From an uncultured Bacteroides sp. (lineage in GTDB: Bacteria > Bacteroidota > Bacteroidia > Bacteroidales > Bacteroidaceae): DNA of 64,000 nucleotides. This document shows positions 54,214 through 63,440 of this stretch, in pieces; position 1 is the stretch's first letter; every line of letters begins with the position of its first letter. The notes under the pieces were generated by a model. The model was not told the origin of the DNA. It worked only from the letters and a program-made list of their open reading frames with translations, and searched no databases. The position numbers and the translations under genes are program-made. The stretch spans positions 22,290-86,289 of the forward strand of contig USEY01000005.1 of assembly GCA_900553815.1 (NCBI GenBank). The letters are read 5' to 3'.

Positions 54214-56640
54214 TTATTTAAAAAGGTTTACCATAGACGCCACAACCGCTGCCAAAGAAGCTGTTGTGGTTCCTAAACCTAAAATCTCAGCAGTACTCAT
54301 TCGCTTCTTTTCTTCTTTGCTTGGCACAATAATTTCACAACCTGGTTCAATAGCTTTTCTATTATTTGATTTCAAGCGAGAGACGGTACCATTCATGTAA
54401 ACAACATAAGCTTTTCTTTTCTTTGCCATATTACCATAACCGCCCGCTTGATTAATATAATATTTTAAGTTAGCCCCTTGCTTATAAGAAACAGTATTGG
54501 GATACATAACAGCCCCACTAATCTTAACAGTATTAATATATTCAGGAACATATAACATATCCCCTTCTTTCATTACAACATCATAATCACTACCTGGATT
54601 AGCCAAAGCCAAATCCAAACGAATACCAACTGTATAAACATCTGAAATATTTAATTTTTCTATTGAAATAGAATCTTTTCCTTCTGAACTTCTTGCCATT
54701 CTAATGGCATCAGCTTGACGGCGCCGCTCTTCTTCCGTCATTCGACGAAGCAAACGTGCCCCTTTCACATATGCATCTGGAGTTACGCCACCAGCACGAG
54801 ATATTACATCGGAAATTCGTTCATTCTTCTTTAACAAAGCATAAGTTCCATCGAAAAGAACTTCACCTGAAATAACAACATTCTGCTGACGTTTATATGC
54901 CGGACTTTTACGAATATAAACTTCATCGTATGGTTGCAAATTAAAACCCTCACCACCTACAACAAGACCATCCTTAATATCAAAGGTATATACTTTACTT
55001 AACTCACTAGAAAATTCTGTACTTCTCGGATTTTTTATGCGTCGTGTAATACTTACCATTGTAGTAGCAGCAGCTTCGCGCAATCCCCCTGCTTGTACAA
55101 CCAAATCTTCAATAGTCATATTATCAGAGTATCTGAATATTCCAGGACTAGCAACCTCACCATGAATAGAAACAGTCTCTTCTTGTTTCAAATCAGAAAT
55201 ACTGGATATGTATAATATATCATTTCTTTGGAGTGGAACATCTGCAAATGTGCCATTCAGTAATCCTTGCAAATCAATAGCAATTACTTCATGTGATAAA
55301 TCTTCGCGTTCACGATCAAGCAATGCTCTGTTCAAGAAGGCATCACCGCGCAAGCCTTCAGCCTTTTTAATAAGTTCCTTAACGGTAGAAACTTCATTAT
55401 TTAACTGATAAAGTCCCGGACGATATATAGCACCACGAACTTCCACTTTATTTTCAAAACGGTCAAGCACAGCATCAGTTGTTATCATATCGCCATCTTC
55501 CAAACGGAAAACAGAATAATCCATCTCATCCACATTGAACACCTGATGTTCACGACCAGTTTTACGAATCAGGCGTACAGCCTTTTTATAAGCATCACCA
55601 GTAAAACCACCTGCATATTCCAATATGGTAGCCACCGTTTCTGTTGGCTTCATTTCATAAAACATAGGACGTTTTACCTTACCTTCGATTTGAACCAAGG
55701 CATCATAAGGCTTCACCATGATAAAGTCGCCTTCCTGTAAACGAATGTCATCTGTCATCTTACCACTCATGATAAGCTGATAAACATCCAAGTCTGCAAT
55801 TGTCTTGCCAGCGCGAACGACACGAATACTACGCAAACTTCCGATATTATTTACGCCACCAGCACGATATAAAGCATGGAATACTGTAGAAAAAGCCGAC
55901 AAACGATAAGTGCCCGGCACTGCCACTTCGCCCATTATATTTATTTGTATGGTTCGGATGTCACCCAAAGTCAGTTTTATTTGAGAAGTAGGCTGTTCGC
56001 CACTAATACCGGCATATATTTTTGCAAATTCGCCCTGCAAGTAGGAATTAGCTTCCTTGATGGTCATACCATTCAAATGAACGGGACCTATACCACTCAC
56101 CTGAATATTACCTTCAGGAGATATCTGCTGACGAATTGTATTTTCAGAAGCACCCCAAATATCAATTATAACTTCATCCCCCGGACCCAAACGATAGTTT
56201 TCTGGAGTTGCTAAATTAACACTTGGCTCAAAAGAAAGATTCTGTCTTCTAAAAAGATCATGCCCAAATATTTTATTTGAAGCAACATAATCCCGATCTT
56301 CGGTATCCTTTTCTACATCTATTACGGTTTTCTGATCTTGTATTTCTGCCGCCTCATACGATTGTTGTATTTCTATTCCAGATCTTTTACGCAGTTGTGT
56401 AGGCACATTTTCTGTTCCTTCCGTTACACTATTACTTTTTTCATACTGCTTCTTAATCCGAAGAGCTTGTTCTTGAGTCACTCCCCGACGAAGCAACTCC
56501 GTCGTCATTTCTTTTTGTGACTTGCCCGCAGCTTGAGCATTCTTAACGTATTCAATCACCTGGGCATCGGACATTCCTTGAGCAAAAAGAGTTGCAACTC
56601 CAAAGAAAGCCACCCAAAACAGCGCTAAAAGTTTTTTCAT
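54214..56640 (-). CDS. Wza-type polysaccharide export outer-membrane protein with SLBB repeats
   Basis: An 808-residue exported protein with signal peptide residues 1-20. The poly_export motif LGPGDEVIIDIWGASENTIRQQISPEGNIQV (about residues 150-180) is followed by several SLBB domains (for example GEVAVPGTYRLSAFSTV, GRVKRPMF-type and GEVASPGIFRYSDNMT segments). A C-terminal hydrophobic stretch is visible. It forms the outer-membrane channel for capsule or EPS. First gene of the operon, with a TAACTTTG element 43 nt upstream. No glycosyltransferase genes are near. Confidence 0.92.
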   Translation of the reverse strand: MKKLLALFWVAFFGVATLFAQGMSDAQVIEYVKNAQAAGKSQKEMTTELLRRGVTQEQALRIKKQYEKSNSVTEGTENVPTQLRKRSGIEIQQSYEAAEIQDQKTVIDVEKDTEDRDYVASNKIFGHDLFRRQNLSFEPSVNLATPENYRLGPGDEVIIDIWGASENTIRQQISPEGNIQVSGIGPVHLNGMTIKEANSYLQGEFAKIYAGISGEQPTSQIKLTLGDIRTIQINIMGEVAVPGTYRLSAFSTVFHALYRAGGVNNIGSLRSIRVVRAGKTIADLDVYQLIMSGKMTDDIRLQEGDFIMVKPYDALVQIEGKVKRPMFYEMKPTETVATILEYAGGFTGDAYKKAVRLIRKTGREHQVFNVDEMDYSVFRLEDGDMITTDAVLDRFENKVEVRGAIYRPGLYQLNNEVSTVKELIKKAEGLRGDAFLNRALLDREREDLSHEVIAIDLQGLLNGTFADVPLQRNDILYISSISDLKQEETVSIHGEVASPGIFRYSDNMTIEDLVVQAGGLREAAATTMVSITRRIKNPRSTEFSSELSKVYTFDIKDGLVVGGEGFNLQPYDEVYIRKSPAYKRQQNVVISGEVLFDGTYALLKKNERISDVISRAGGVTPDAYVKGARLLRRMTEEERRRQADAIRMARSSEGKDSISIEKLNISDVYTVGIRLDLALANPGSDYDVVMKEGDMLYVPEYINTVKISGAVMYPNTVSYKQGANLKYYINQAGGYGNMAKKRKAYVVYMNGTVSRLKSNNRKAIEPGCEIIVPSKEEKKRMSTAEILGLGTTTASLAAVVASMVNLFK

Positions 56641-56682
56641 AATTTTTAAAACATTGAGCCTTATACAAATTCAAATCGGGTA

Positions 56683-56690
56683 CAAAGTTA
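56683..56690 (-). promoter_or_regulatory. -7 promoter element of the wza operon
   Basis: The minus strand reads TAACTTTG, matching TAnnTTTG, 43 nt before the ATG at 56640. Confidence 0.55.
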
Positions 56691-56794
56691 ATACATTATT
56701 TTTAAACTGCAGCAACAATGAATAAGTTTCAAGAATCATAACCATTAAAAATCTACACAATTCACGGAGCAAAGCCGTCACTCCGGATACAAGC

Positions 56795-56896
56795 AGTTAA
56801 CTGTTTCATTAGTTCCAGTGGACTGAAACTTTTGTTTCTGTACGCTGAAACCTTATGTTCCAACCTGCCGAAACTTTTGTTTCAGTCCACTGAAAC
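56795..56896. repeat. Palindrome array G: four GTTTC/GAAAC units at 22-23 bp, with AGTTAACT in phase
   Basis: Units start at 56812, 56834, 56857 and 56879 (spacings 22, 23, 22). The best is GTTTCAGTCCACTGAAAC at 56879-56896, with 8-bp arms. An AGTTAACT word at 56795, as in arrays D and H, lies exactly 22 bp before the AGTGGACT core of unit 1. The 546-bp gap holds the wza promoter, this array and the tRNA-Thr promoter, and no gene I can support. Confidence 0.9.
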
Positions 56897-57158
56897 TACC
56901 TTTTCAGTCTACATCCAAGCGGGTTCCCAACCACAGCGAAATAGCATCCAACCAACTCTGAAGCTTATTCCATTCAAATCCCACAAAGTCAATAGCCAGA
57001 CACAGCCCGCTTGGTTTTGACTTTTACATTCGGAAAGAGAATCCATTACAAAAATCTTATCCATACAGATGAAAGGCCCAAAACAAACGCCTTTCACCAT
57101 TTTTTCTGCTGTATTCAAAAAAAACTCATTTTTTATTTTATCAAACCAAATAAAGCAC

Positions 57159-57166
57159 TACCTTTG
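57159..57166 (+). promoter_or_regulatory. -7 promoter element of tRNA-Thr
   Basis: TACCTTTG, 20 nt before the tRNA 5' end. Confidence 0.6.
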
Positions 57167-57186
57167 CAACCGCAAAACAAAAAAAT

Positions 57187-57259
<73 letters not shown>

Positions 57260-57270
57260 CATTCAAGATT

Positions 57271-57312
57271 AAGGTGTAATCATACAAAGTGGTGATTACA
57301 CCTTTCTTTTTA
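57271..57312 (+). terminator. Terminator of tRNA-Thr
   Basis: AAGGTGTAATCA pairs with TGATTACACCTT around a 9-nt loop, followed by TCTTTTT. Confidence 0.85.
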
Positions 57313-57406
57313 TCAAAACATGCGTTCTGCCTGCAGTTCAAGCTGTTCCTACTCAAACAGCAAGGCTGCATCAATCTGTTAACACTAATTCATACCATCT
57401 TCACCT

Positions 57407-58444
57407 ATGGAACGAAACAAGAAAAAGACATTGGCTATCATCAGTTTGGCATTACTATTAACTGCTGTTCTCTGCGCTTCGTGGATATACTATTATATAT
57501 TCTGTCCACAATTTCACCCCAATCAAACAAGCTATGTATATATCGACCGGGATGATACCATAGATTCCGTGTATGTCAAAACAAGCAAGGCAGGACATTG
57601 CCATCGCATGGCCGGCTTCCGCCTGCTTGTCCAAATGCGCAAGTACGACCAACACATACATACCGGCCGTTACAAAATCAATCCTGCCGACAACGCCTAC
57701 CATGTATTTACACGTCTGTATCGTGGGCATCAGGAGCCTATGAATCTTACCATCAATTCCGTACGTACGCTCGACCGCCTGGCCCGCAACGTAGGCAAAC
57801 AACTAATGATTGACTCTACGGAGATTGCTGAAAAAATGAACGACTCTCTTTTCATCCACCAATATGGCTATAATCAAGAAACACTCCCCAGCCTCTTTAT
57901 ACCCGACACTTATCAGGTATATTGGGATATGGATGTAGACGAATTCTTCCAGCGCATGCAAAAAGAACATGCCCGTTTCTGGAATAAGGAAAGAAAACAA
58001 AAAGCTTCGGACATGCAACTCACGCCCGAAGAAGTATGTACACTGGCTTCCATTGTCGAAGAAGAGACCAACAACAAAGCTGAAAAGCCTATTATCGCCG
58101 GCTTATACTTGAACAGATTAAAGAGAAACATGCTGTTGCAGGCTGACCCAACCGTCAAATTCGCTTTGCAAAACTTCAGTTTGCGCCGCATCACCAATGC
58201 CGACTTAGAGATAGATTCTCCCTACAATACATATCGCAACTTAGGGCTGCCTCCTGGTCCAATACGAATAGCGACCCCCAATGGCATAGATGCCGTACTC
58301 AACCACACCAAGCACAACTATATCTACATGTGCGCCAAAGAAGACTTTTCGGGGACTCACAATTTCGCCACAAACCTGACCGAGCACATGAACAATGCCA
58401 GAAAATACTGGAATGCATTAAACAGAAGAAAGATTTTCAAGTAA
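57407..58444 (+). CDS. mltG: Endolytic transglycosylase MltG
   Basis: A 345-residue inner-membrane protein that cuts nascent peptidoglycan. One N-terminal membrane helix (about residues 9-30). The YceG domain follows, with ASIVEEETNNKAEKP (catalytic Glu in the E-E-T-N motif, about residue 216) and AGLYLNRLKRNMLLQADPTVKFAL, then YNTYRNLGLPPGPIRIATPNGIDAVLN, the family C-terminal hallmark. Near its usual length of about 340. Confidence 0.95.
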   Translation: MERNKKKTLAIISLALLLTAVLCASWIYYYIFCPQFHPNQTSYVYIDRDDTIDSVYVKTSKAGHCHRMAGFRLLVQMRKYDQHIHTGRYKINPADNAYHVFTRLYRGHQEPMNLTINSVRTLDRLARNVGKQLMIDSTEIAEKMNDSLFIHQYGYNQETLPSLFIPDTYQVYWDMDVDEFFQRMQKEHARFWNKERKQKASDMQLTPEEVCTLASIVEEETNNKAEKPIIAGLYLNRLKRNMLLQADPTVKFALQNFSLRRITNADLEIDSPYNTYRNLGLPPGPIRIATPNGIDAVLNHTKHNYIYMCAKEDFSGTHNFATNLTEHMNNARKYWNALNRRKIFK

Positions 58445-58472
58445 TCCTAATGGTAAACTAAAAGCAAAAAGC

Positions 58473-58480
58473 TATATTTG
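58473..58480 (+). promoter_or_regulatory. -7 promoter element of the ior operon
   Basis: TATATTTG, 42 nt before the iorA ATG. Confidence 0.5.
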
Positions 58481-58521
58481 CCACTATCAATGTATTTTTA
58501 TACTTTAATCTTCTAATATAT

Positions 58522-60114
58522 ATGAGCAAACAACTCTTACTTGGCGATGAAGCTATAGCGCAAGCCGCATTAGACGCAGGCTTGTCGGGAGTGTACGCGT
58601 ATCCGGGTACACCATCTACAGAGATTACAGAATATATCCAAATGGCACCCATCACGGCTCAGGAGAATATACACTGCCGCTGGAGTGCCAATGAAAAGAC
58701 TGCCATGGAATCTGCCCTTGGCATGTCATTTGCAGGCAAGCGTTCGTTGGTTTGCATGAAACACGTAGGAATGAATGTGGCAGCCGACTGTTTTATAAAC
58801 GCTGCCATTACCGGAGTAAAGGGCGGCATGATTGTAGTAGCCGCTGATGACCCCAGCATGCACTCGTCTCAAAACGAACAAGACAGCCGTTTCTACGGTG
58901 ATTTCTCTTTAATACCTATTTTTGAGCCCAGCAATCAACAGGAAGCTTATGACATGGTCTACCATGGCTTTGACTTTTCTGAAAAGACAGGCGAACCTCT
59001 ATTATTAAGAATGGTCACCCGCCTAGCCCACTCACGTTCAGGCGTGGAAAGAAAAGAGCAAATGCCACAAAACAAACTGGAATGCAGCGACGACCCTCGA
59101 CAGTTTATACTGTTGCCGGGTAATGCCCGCAAGCGCTATAAAGTTCTGTTAGAGAAACAAGCTGAATTCATCAAATTGTCGGAAGAATCTCCCTATAACC
59201 AATATATAGATGGTCCTAACAAGAAATTGGGTATCATAGCTTGTGGCATCGGATATAATTATCTGATGGAAAACTACCCTGAAGGCTGCGAATATCCGGT
59301 TTTGAAAATCAGCCAATATCCGCTTCCCAAGAAGCAACTGATGCAACTTATTGAGGCGTGTGACGAAATCTTAGTAATTGAAGACGGACAACCTTTTGTG
59401 GAGAAACAAATCAAAGGTTATCTGGGAATAGGAGTCAAAGTTAAAGGCCGCTTGGACGGTACCCTGCCTCACGATGGTGAATTGACACCCGACAGCGTGG
59501 CACATGCCGTAGGCAAAGACAGAAAAGCAGAATTCAGCATCCCATCGCTGGTAGAAGTACGTCCACCTGCACTGTGTGAAGGTTGTGGTCATAGAGACAT
59601 GTACACCGTACTGACTCAGGTTTTGAAAGAAGAATATCCTACTCACAAGGTATTCAGTGATATAGGCTGTTATACATTAGGTGCCAACGCACCCTTCCAT
59701 GCCATCAACTCATGTGTTGACATGGGCGCCTCCATCACCATGGCCAAAGGTGCTGCCGATGCCGGACTTCATCCGTCCGTTGCCGTCATAGGCGATTCTA
59801 CGTTCACCCACTCTGGAATGACCGGACTCCTTGACTGTGTCAATGAAAACACGAATGTCACCATCGTTATCTCTGATAACGAAACTACTGCCATGACTGG
59901 AGGACAAGATTCTGCAGGAACAGGCCGATTGGAGTCTATCTGTCAAGGCATTGGAGTTGCACCCGAACATATTCGCGTCGTAGTTCCCCTAAAAAAGAAT
60001 TACGAAGAAATGAAACAAGTCATCCGCGAAGAAATAGAATACAAAGGTGTATCTGTCATTATACCTCGCAGAGAATGTATTCAAACATTAGCCCGCAAAA
60101 AACGTAATAAGTAA
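58522..60114 (+). CDS. iorA: Indolepyruvate oxidoreductase alpha subunit IorA, without ferredoxin domain
   Basis: A 530-residue thiamine-diphosphate enzyme that oxidatively decarboxylates aryl pyruvates from aromatic amino acids. The N-terminal pyruvate:ferredoxin-type domain includes GVYAYPGTPSTEITEY and ALGMSFAGKRSLVCMKHVGMNVAADCF. The TPP domain has PALCEGCGHRDMYTVL and DIGCYTLGANAPFHA, with GDSTFTHSGM. IorA normally runs to about 600 residues with a C-terminal 2[4Fe-4S] domain. Here it stops at RECIQTLARKKRNK, so the electron path must differ. iorB starts 4 nt later. Confidence 0.92.
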   Translation: MSKQLLLGDEAIAQAALDAGLSGVYAYPGTPSTEITEYIQMAPITAQENIHCRWSANEKTAMESALGMSFAGKRSLVCMKHVGMNVAADCFINAAITGVKGGMIVVAADDPSMHSSQNEQDSRFYGDFSLIPIFEPSNQQEAYDMVYHGFDFSEKTGEPLLLRMVTRLAHSRSGVERKEQMPQNKLECSDDPRQFILLPGNARKRYKVLLEKQAEFIKLSEESPYNQYIDGPNKKLGIIACGIGYNYLMENYPEGCEYPVLKISQYPLPKKQLMQLIEACDEILVIEDGQPFVEKQIKGYLGIGVKVKGRLDGTLPHDGELTPDSVAHAVGKDRKAEFSIPSLVEVRPPALCEGCGHRDMYTVLTQVLKEEYPTHKVFSDIGCYTLGANAPFHAINSCVDMGASITMAKGAADAGLHPSVAVIGDSTFTHSGMTGLLDCVNENTNVTIVISDNETTAMTGGQDSAGTGRLESICQGIGVAPEHIRVVVPLKKNYEEMKQVIREEIEYKGVSVIIPRRECIQTLARKKRNK

Positions 60115-60118
60115 AACC

Positions 60119-60700
60119 ATGAAAAAAGACATTATACTTTCCGGTGTGGGAGGACAAGGTATCCTCTCCATCGCCACCGTTATAGGCAAAGCAGCCATCC
60201 AAGAAGGGTTATACATGAAACAAGCTGAAGTACACGGCATGAGCCAACGTGGAGGTGATGTTCAATCGAATCTTCGCATCAGCGACCAACCTATAGCCTC
60301 AGACCTGATTCCGACCGGGAAATGTGACCTTATCATCTCATTGGAACCCATGGAATCATTACGGTATTTACCCTATCTCAGCCATGATGGTTGGCTTGTC
60401 ACCAACGAAGCTCCATTTATCAACATACCCAACTATCCGTCAATGGAAGCGCTAAAAAGCGAATTAGACAAGCTTCCCCATAAAATTGTGCTAAATGTCA
60501 ATGAGGTAGCCAAAGAAATCGGCTCACCACGCGTGGCCAATATAGTACTCTTAGGAGCTACAATTCCATTCTTAGGCATAAGCTATCAAACAATTCAGGA
60601 CAGCGTACGCGCCATTTTCCAACGAAAAGGCGAAGCCATTGTCGACATCAACTTGAAAGCGCTGCAAGCCGGAAAGGAAATTGCTGAAAAGTTAATGTAA
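60119..60700 (+). CDS. iorB: Indolepyruvate oxidoreductase beta subunit IorB
   Basis: A 193-residue subunit with the gamma-domain fold: IILSGVGGQGILSIATVIGKAAI (glycine-rich start), YMKQAEVHGMSQRGGDVQSNLRI and NIVLLGATIPFLGIS. It completes the heterodimer with the upstream IorA. It is followed 22 nt later by a phenylacetate-CoA ligase gene, which fits oxidation of aromatic amino acids to aryl-CoA thioesters. Confidence 0.94.
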   Translation: MKKDIILSGVGGQGILSIATVIGKAAIQEGLYMKQAEVHGMSQRGGDVQSNLRISDQPIASDLIPTGKCDLIISLEPMESLRYLPYLSHDGWLVTNEAPFINIPNYPSMEALKSELDKLPHKIVLNVNEVAKEIGSPRVANIVLLGATIPFLGISYQTIQDSVRAIFQRKGEAIVDINLKALQAGKEIAEKLM

Positions 60701-60722
60701 CTAACCTATAACAGATAGAACC

Positions 60723-62030
60723 ATGAATAACAAATACTGGGAAGAAAACATTGAAACCATGCCAACCGAGCAGCTGCGAGCATTGCAGCTGCAACGGTTG
60801 AAAAAAACAATCCAAATAGCTTCGCATTCCCCTTACTACAAGAAAGTGTTCAGCGAGCATGGAATAACATCTGACAGCATACAGAAACTGGAAGACATCC
60901 GGAAAATTCCATTCACCACCAAGGCCGACATGCGAGCCAACTATCCATTTGGTTTAGTCTCTGGCAACATGTACGAAGACGGAGTGCGCATCCACTCCTC
61001 AAGTGGAACAACTGGAACACCAACCGTAATTGTCCACTCTCAACATGATTTGGACTCATGGGCCAATTTGGTTGCCCGCTGCCTGTACATGGTAGGTATA
61101 CGCAAAACTGATGTTTTTCAAAACAGCTCAGGCTATGGCATGTTCACTGGTGGTTTAGGCTTCCAATATGGAGCTGAACGATTAGGTGCACTGACCGTTC
61201 CTGCGGCAGCTGGCAATAGCAAGCGCCAAATAAAATTCATAATGGACTTCAAGACCACAGCCCTGCATGCCATCCCCAGTTATGCCATACGTTTGGCCGA
61301 AGTCTTTCAAGAAGAAGGCATAGACCCTGCAACTACCAGTCTTAAAACATTGGTTATCGGTGCAGAACCGCACACTGACGAACAAAGAAAGAAAATAGAA
61401 CGCCTACTGGGAGTCAAAGCCTACAACAGTTTTGGCATGACGGAAATGAACGGTCCCGGAGTAGCTTTCGAATGTAGGGAACAGAATGGCATGCACTTCT
61501 GGGAAGATTGTTATCTGGTTGAAATCATTAACCCTGAAACCGGTGAACCTGTGCCTGACGGAGAAATAGGAGAACTGGTAATCACTACATTAGACCGAGA
61601 AATGATGCCACTGATACGATACCGCACGCGCGATCTCACTAGAATCTTACCAGGTAAATGTCCATGCGGCCGCACACACTTACGTATTGACAGAATCAAA
61701 GGACGAAGCGATGATATGTTTATCATCAAAGGTGTCAACATCTTCCCGATGCAAATTGAAAAAATATTGGTACAGTTCCCTCAATTAGGCAGTAATTACC
61801 TCATCACACTCGACACCATCAATAACCAAGATGAAATGATTGTAGAAGTAGAGTTAAGTGACCTGTCTACAGACAACTACATTGAACTGGAAAAAATACG
61901 TAAAGAAATTACCCGTCAACTAAAAGACGAAATATTGGTAACTCCCAAAGTAAAACTCGTGAAGAAAGGCTCTCTACCACAGAGTGAAGGGAAAGCCGTA
62001 AGAGTCATTGATTTACGCAAAAACAGATAA
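60723..62030 (+). CDS. paaK: Phenylacetate-CoA ligase
   Basis: A 435-residue AMP-forming ligase that activates phenylacetate or related aryl acids. Motifs are HSSSGTTGTPTVIVHSQHDLDSW (P-loop), NSFGMTEMNGPG, and LDREMMPLIRYRTRDLTRI with CPCGRTHLRIDRIKGRSDDMFIIKGVNIFPMQIE (the PaaK C-terminal signature). Operon with iorAB. It could work in either direction, making aryl-CoA or ATP. Confidence 0.92.
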   Translation: MNNKYWEENIETMPTEQLRALQLQRLKKTIQIASHSPYYKKVFSEHGITSDSIQKLEDIRKIPFTTKADMRANYPFGLVSGNMYEDGVRIHSSSGTTGTPTVIVHSQHDLDSWANLVARCLYMVGIRKTDVFQNSSGYGMFTGGLGFQYGAERLGALTVPAAAGNSKRQIKFIMDFKTTALHAIPSYAIRLAEVFQEEGIDPATTSLKTLVIGAEPHTDEQRKKIERLLGVKAYNSFGMTEMNGPGVAFECREQNGMHFWEDCYLVEIINPETGEPVPDGEIGELVITTLDREMMPLIRYRTRDLTRILPGKCPCGRTHLRIDRIKGRSDDMFIIKGVNIFPMQIEKILVQFPQLGSNYLITLDTINNQDEMIVEVELSDLSTDNYIELEKIRKEITRQLKDEILVTPKVKLVKKGSLPQSEGKAVRVIDLRKNR

Positions 62031-62075
62031 AGACACTACTATTCAAAAACTGAATTATTATTACTCTATTTTTAT

Positions 62076-62117
62076 AGCAGGGAAGGCATTTTCCATAAAT
62101 GTCTTCTCTGCTTTTTA
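62076..62117 (+). terminator. Terminator of the ior-paaK operon
   Basis: AGCAG-GAAG-CATTT pairs with AAATG-CTTC-CTGCT, followed by a T-run. Confidence 0.85.
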
Positions 62118-62458
62118 TTTACTCCATAAATACTTAAGAGAGAAGGACAGGCAATACCAAGGTCCACAAATAATCGATTCTGAATTCAAGCCATTAAATC
62201 TACTACTCAATCCATAATATCACTAAAATTCGTACTCTCTAACTTACCAAACCAGCAAGAGAACAATTATCCGACTTTAAATTGGCTATAATTCGCTTTC
62301 ATTCAAACATTTATATTCAATTTGTTATATAAAAGGAAGTATAGTCTCATCAATAACCCAAAAGAAATCCCAACTGACTTACTAACCAAAAACAAATTCA
62401 ATCAAATTAGCTTAATGGTTTTTTCACCCCTTTTCTTGCTTCTTTCATATAAAGTCAT

Positions 62459-62466
62459 TATCTTTG
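62459..62466 (+). promoter_or_regulatory. Promoter of the small RNA
   Basis: TATCTTTG with a TTG 20 bp upstream. No translatable frame of note lies between it and the terminator at 62659. Confidence 0.6.
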
Positions 62467-62470
62467 TTTT

Positions 62471-62702
62471 AGAAAAAAATAGCCGCATTGATTGGATCGG
62501 GAAACTCATCAATTATAATGAAATACCGAGACAAGCTTCACTTCTCAATGGCGGGCCACGCCCTTCGGGGTAACCTTGAGTCGGTGGATTACAAAGAGGA
62601 GGAGCTCTCAAAACCTGTCAATCGGAGTTTCATCACATCATCGGTGCGGCTTCCTATAAAAGGGACAATCTCATTTTAAATTGAGGTTGTCCCTTTCTTT
62701 TT
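62471..62702 (+). ncRNA. Probable Bacteroidales-1 type small RNA
   Basis: A region of about 230 nt bounded by a good Bacteroides promoter (62459-62466) and a strong terminator (AAAGGGACAA at 62659-62668 pairing with TTGTCCCTTT, then a T-run). Inside are GC-rich, structured segments (GCGGGCCACGCCCTTCGGGG) unlike the AT-rich surroundings. The Bacteroidales-1 RNA motif is described as promoter-terminator bounded and often located downstream of the L20 gene, and rplT is the next gene. The assignment is from context; I did not check the secondary structure. Confidence 0.55.
62659..62702 (+). terminator. Terminator of the small RNA
   Basis: AAAGGGACAA and TTGTCCCTTT with a short loop, then CTTTTT. 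Confidence 0.9.
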
Positions 62703-62836
62703 AAAATAAAAATAGCTCTCAAAAGAGAGTATTTAAAGGCTCAGCAGGAATATAATGGGAGATTTATAAGAGTAACAAAAAATCCAAGTAGTCTAGAAAA
62801 CTGATGAGCATAACCTAATCTCAATCACTTGATAAC

Positions 62837-62910
62837 AATGGACTACTAACATGAAAGCAGTTAACTGCTAAGACGAAAGTAGTGGACTACTAACAAACAG
62901 GGAGTCCACT
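62837..62910. repeat. Palindrome array H: four 8-bp words every 22 bp
   Basis: AATGGACT, AGTTAACT, AGTGGACT and AGTCCACT start at 62837, 62859, 62881 and 62903, exactly 22 bp apart. The words are the same as in arrays D and G. Confidence 0.85.
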
Positions 62911-62925
62911 ACCATCATTTACACT

Positions 62926-62998
62926 TACGGCTGCATCGGCTTACGAATACGGCAGCGTTAACCAACGAATACGGCTGTGTAAGCCTACGCAGCCGTAT
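62926..62998. repeat. Palindrome array I: TACGGC(T/A)G units every 22 bp
   Basis: Units start at 62926, 62948 and 62970, each 22 bp. The last continues into a 9-bp inverted repeat, ATACGGCTG (62969-62977) and CAGCCGTAT (62990-62998). It follows array H after 16 bp and uses a different word. The 945-bp gap from 62703 to 63647 otherwise holds array J and no gene I can support. Confidence 0.85.
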
Positions 62999-63440
62999 CT
63001 GTTTCCGTAAAGTCCCTGTTTAGCTCGCCAATGTTCATGGTTAGGATTCTAAAATCCCTGTTTGTAGTGCTGAAAAAGGAAAAGAAAACGCATGAATAAA
63101 AGCCAACTACACCAACCATCGTACGAAATATTCTATTTACCATTTGAAATTTCACACCTTCACAATAAAATACAATATACTGTCATACAGATAAATACGG
63201 TGAAAGATGCACTCAAATCAATATTCAGGCTATACATACACAAATACTATCTCAGCAAGGAGAAACTGAACTTAGCAAAAAATTGAATATTGCATCTCAA
63301 TAATATGTTTCACTGTATTTAGCTGAACCACAACAAGATGCAATCATTTAAACATCATGTAGACAAAGAATATACGACACAGTACACCTCGGCAAAAATG
63401 GAACTGTAACAGAGCAAATATTTAATTACATAGCTCCTTA

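Noticed and set aside
62008-62217. Short ORF after paaK
   Set aside because: It begins inside paaK, runs through the terminator hairpin and has no conserved look.
62488-62679. 63-codon frame inside the small RNA region
   Set aside because: Lies within a promoter-terminator RNA unit and ends in the terminator hairpin. No ribosome-binding signal.
63092-63286. 64-codon plus-strand frame between arrays I and J
   Set aside because: AT-rich, no ribosome site or conserved motif. Chance frame in an intergenic region.
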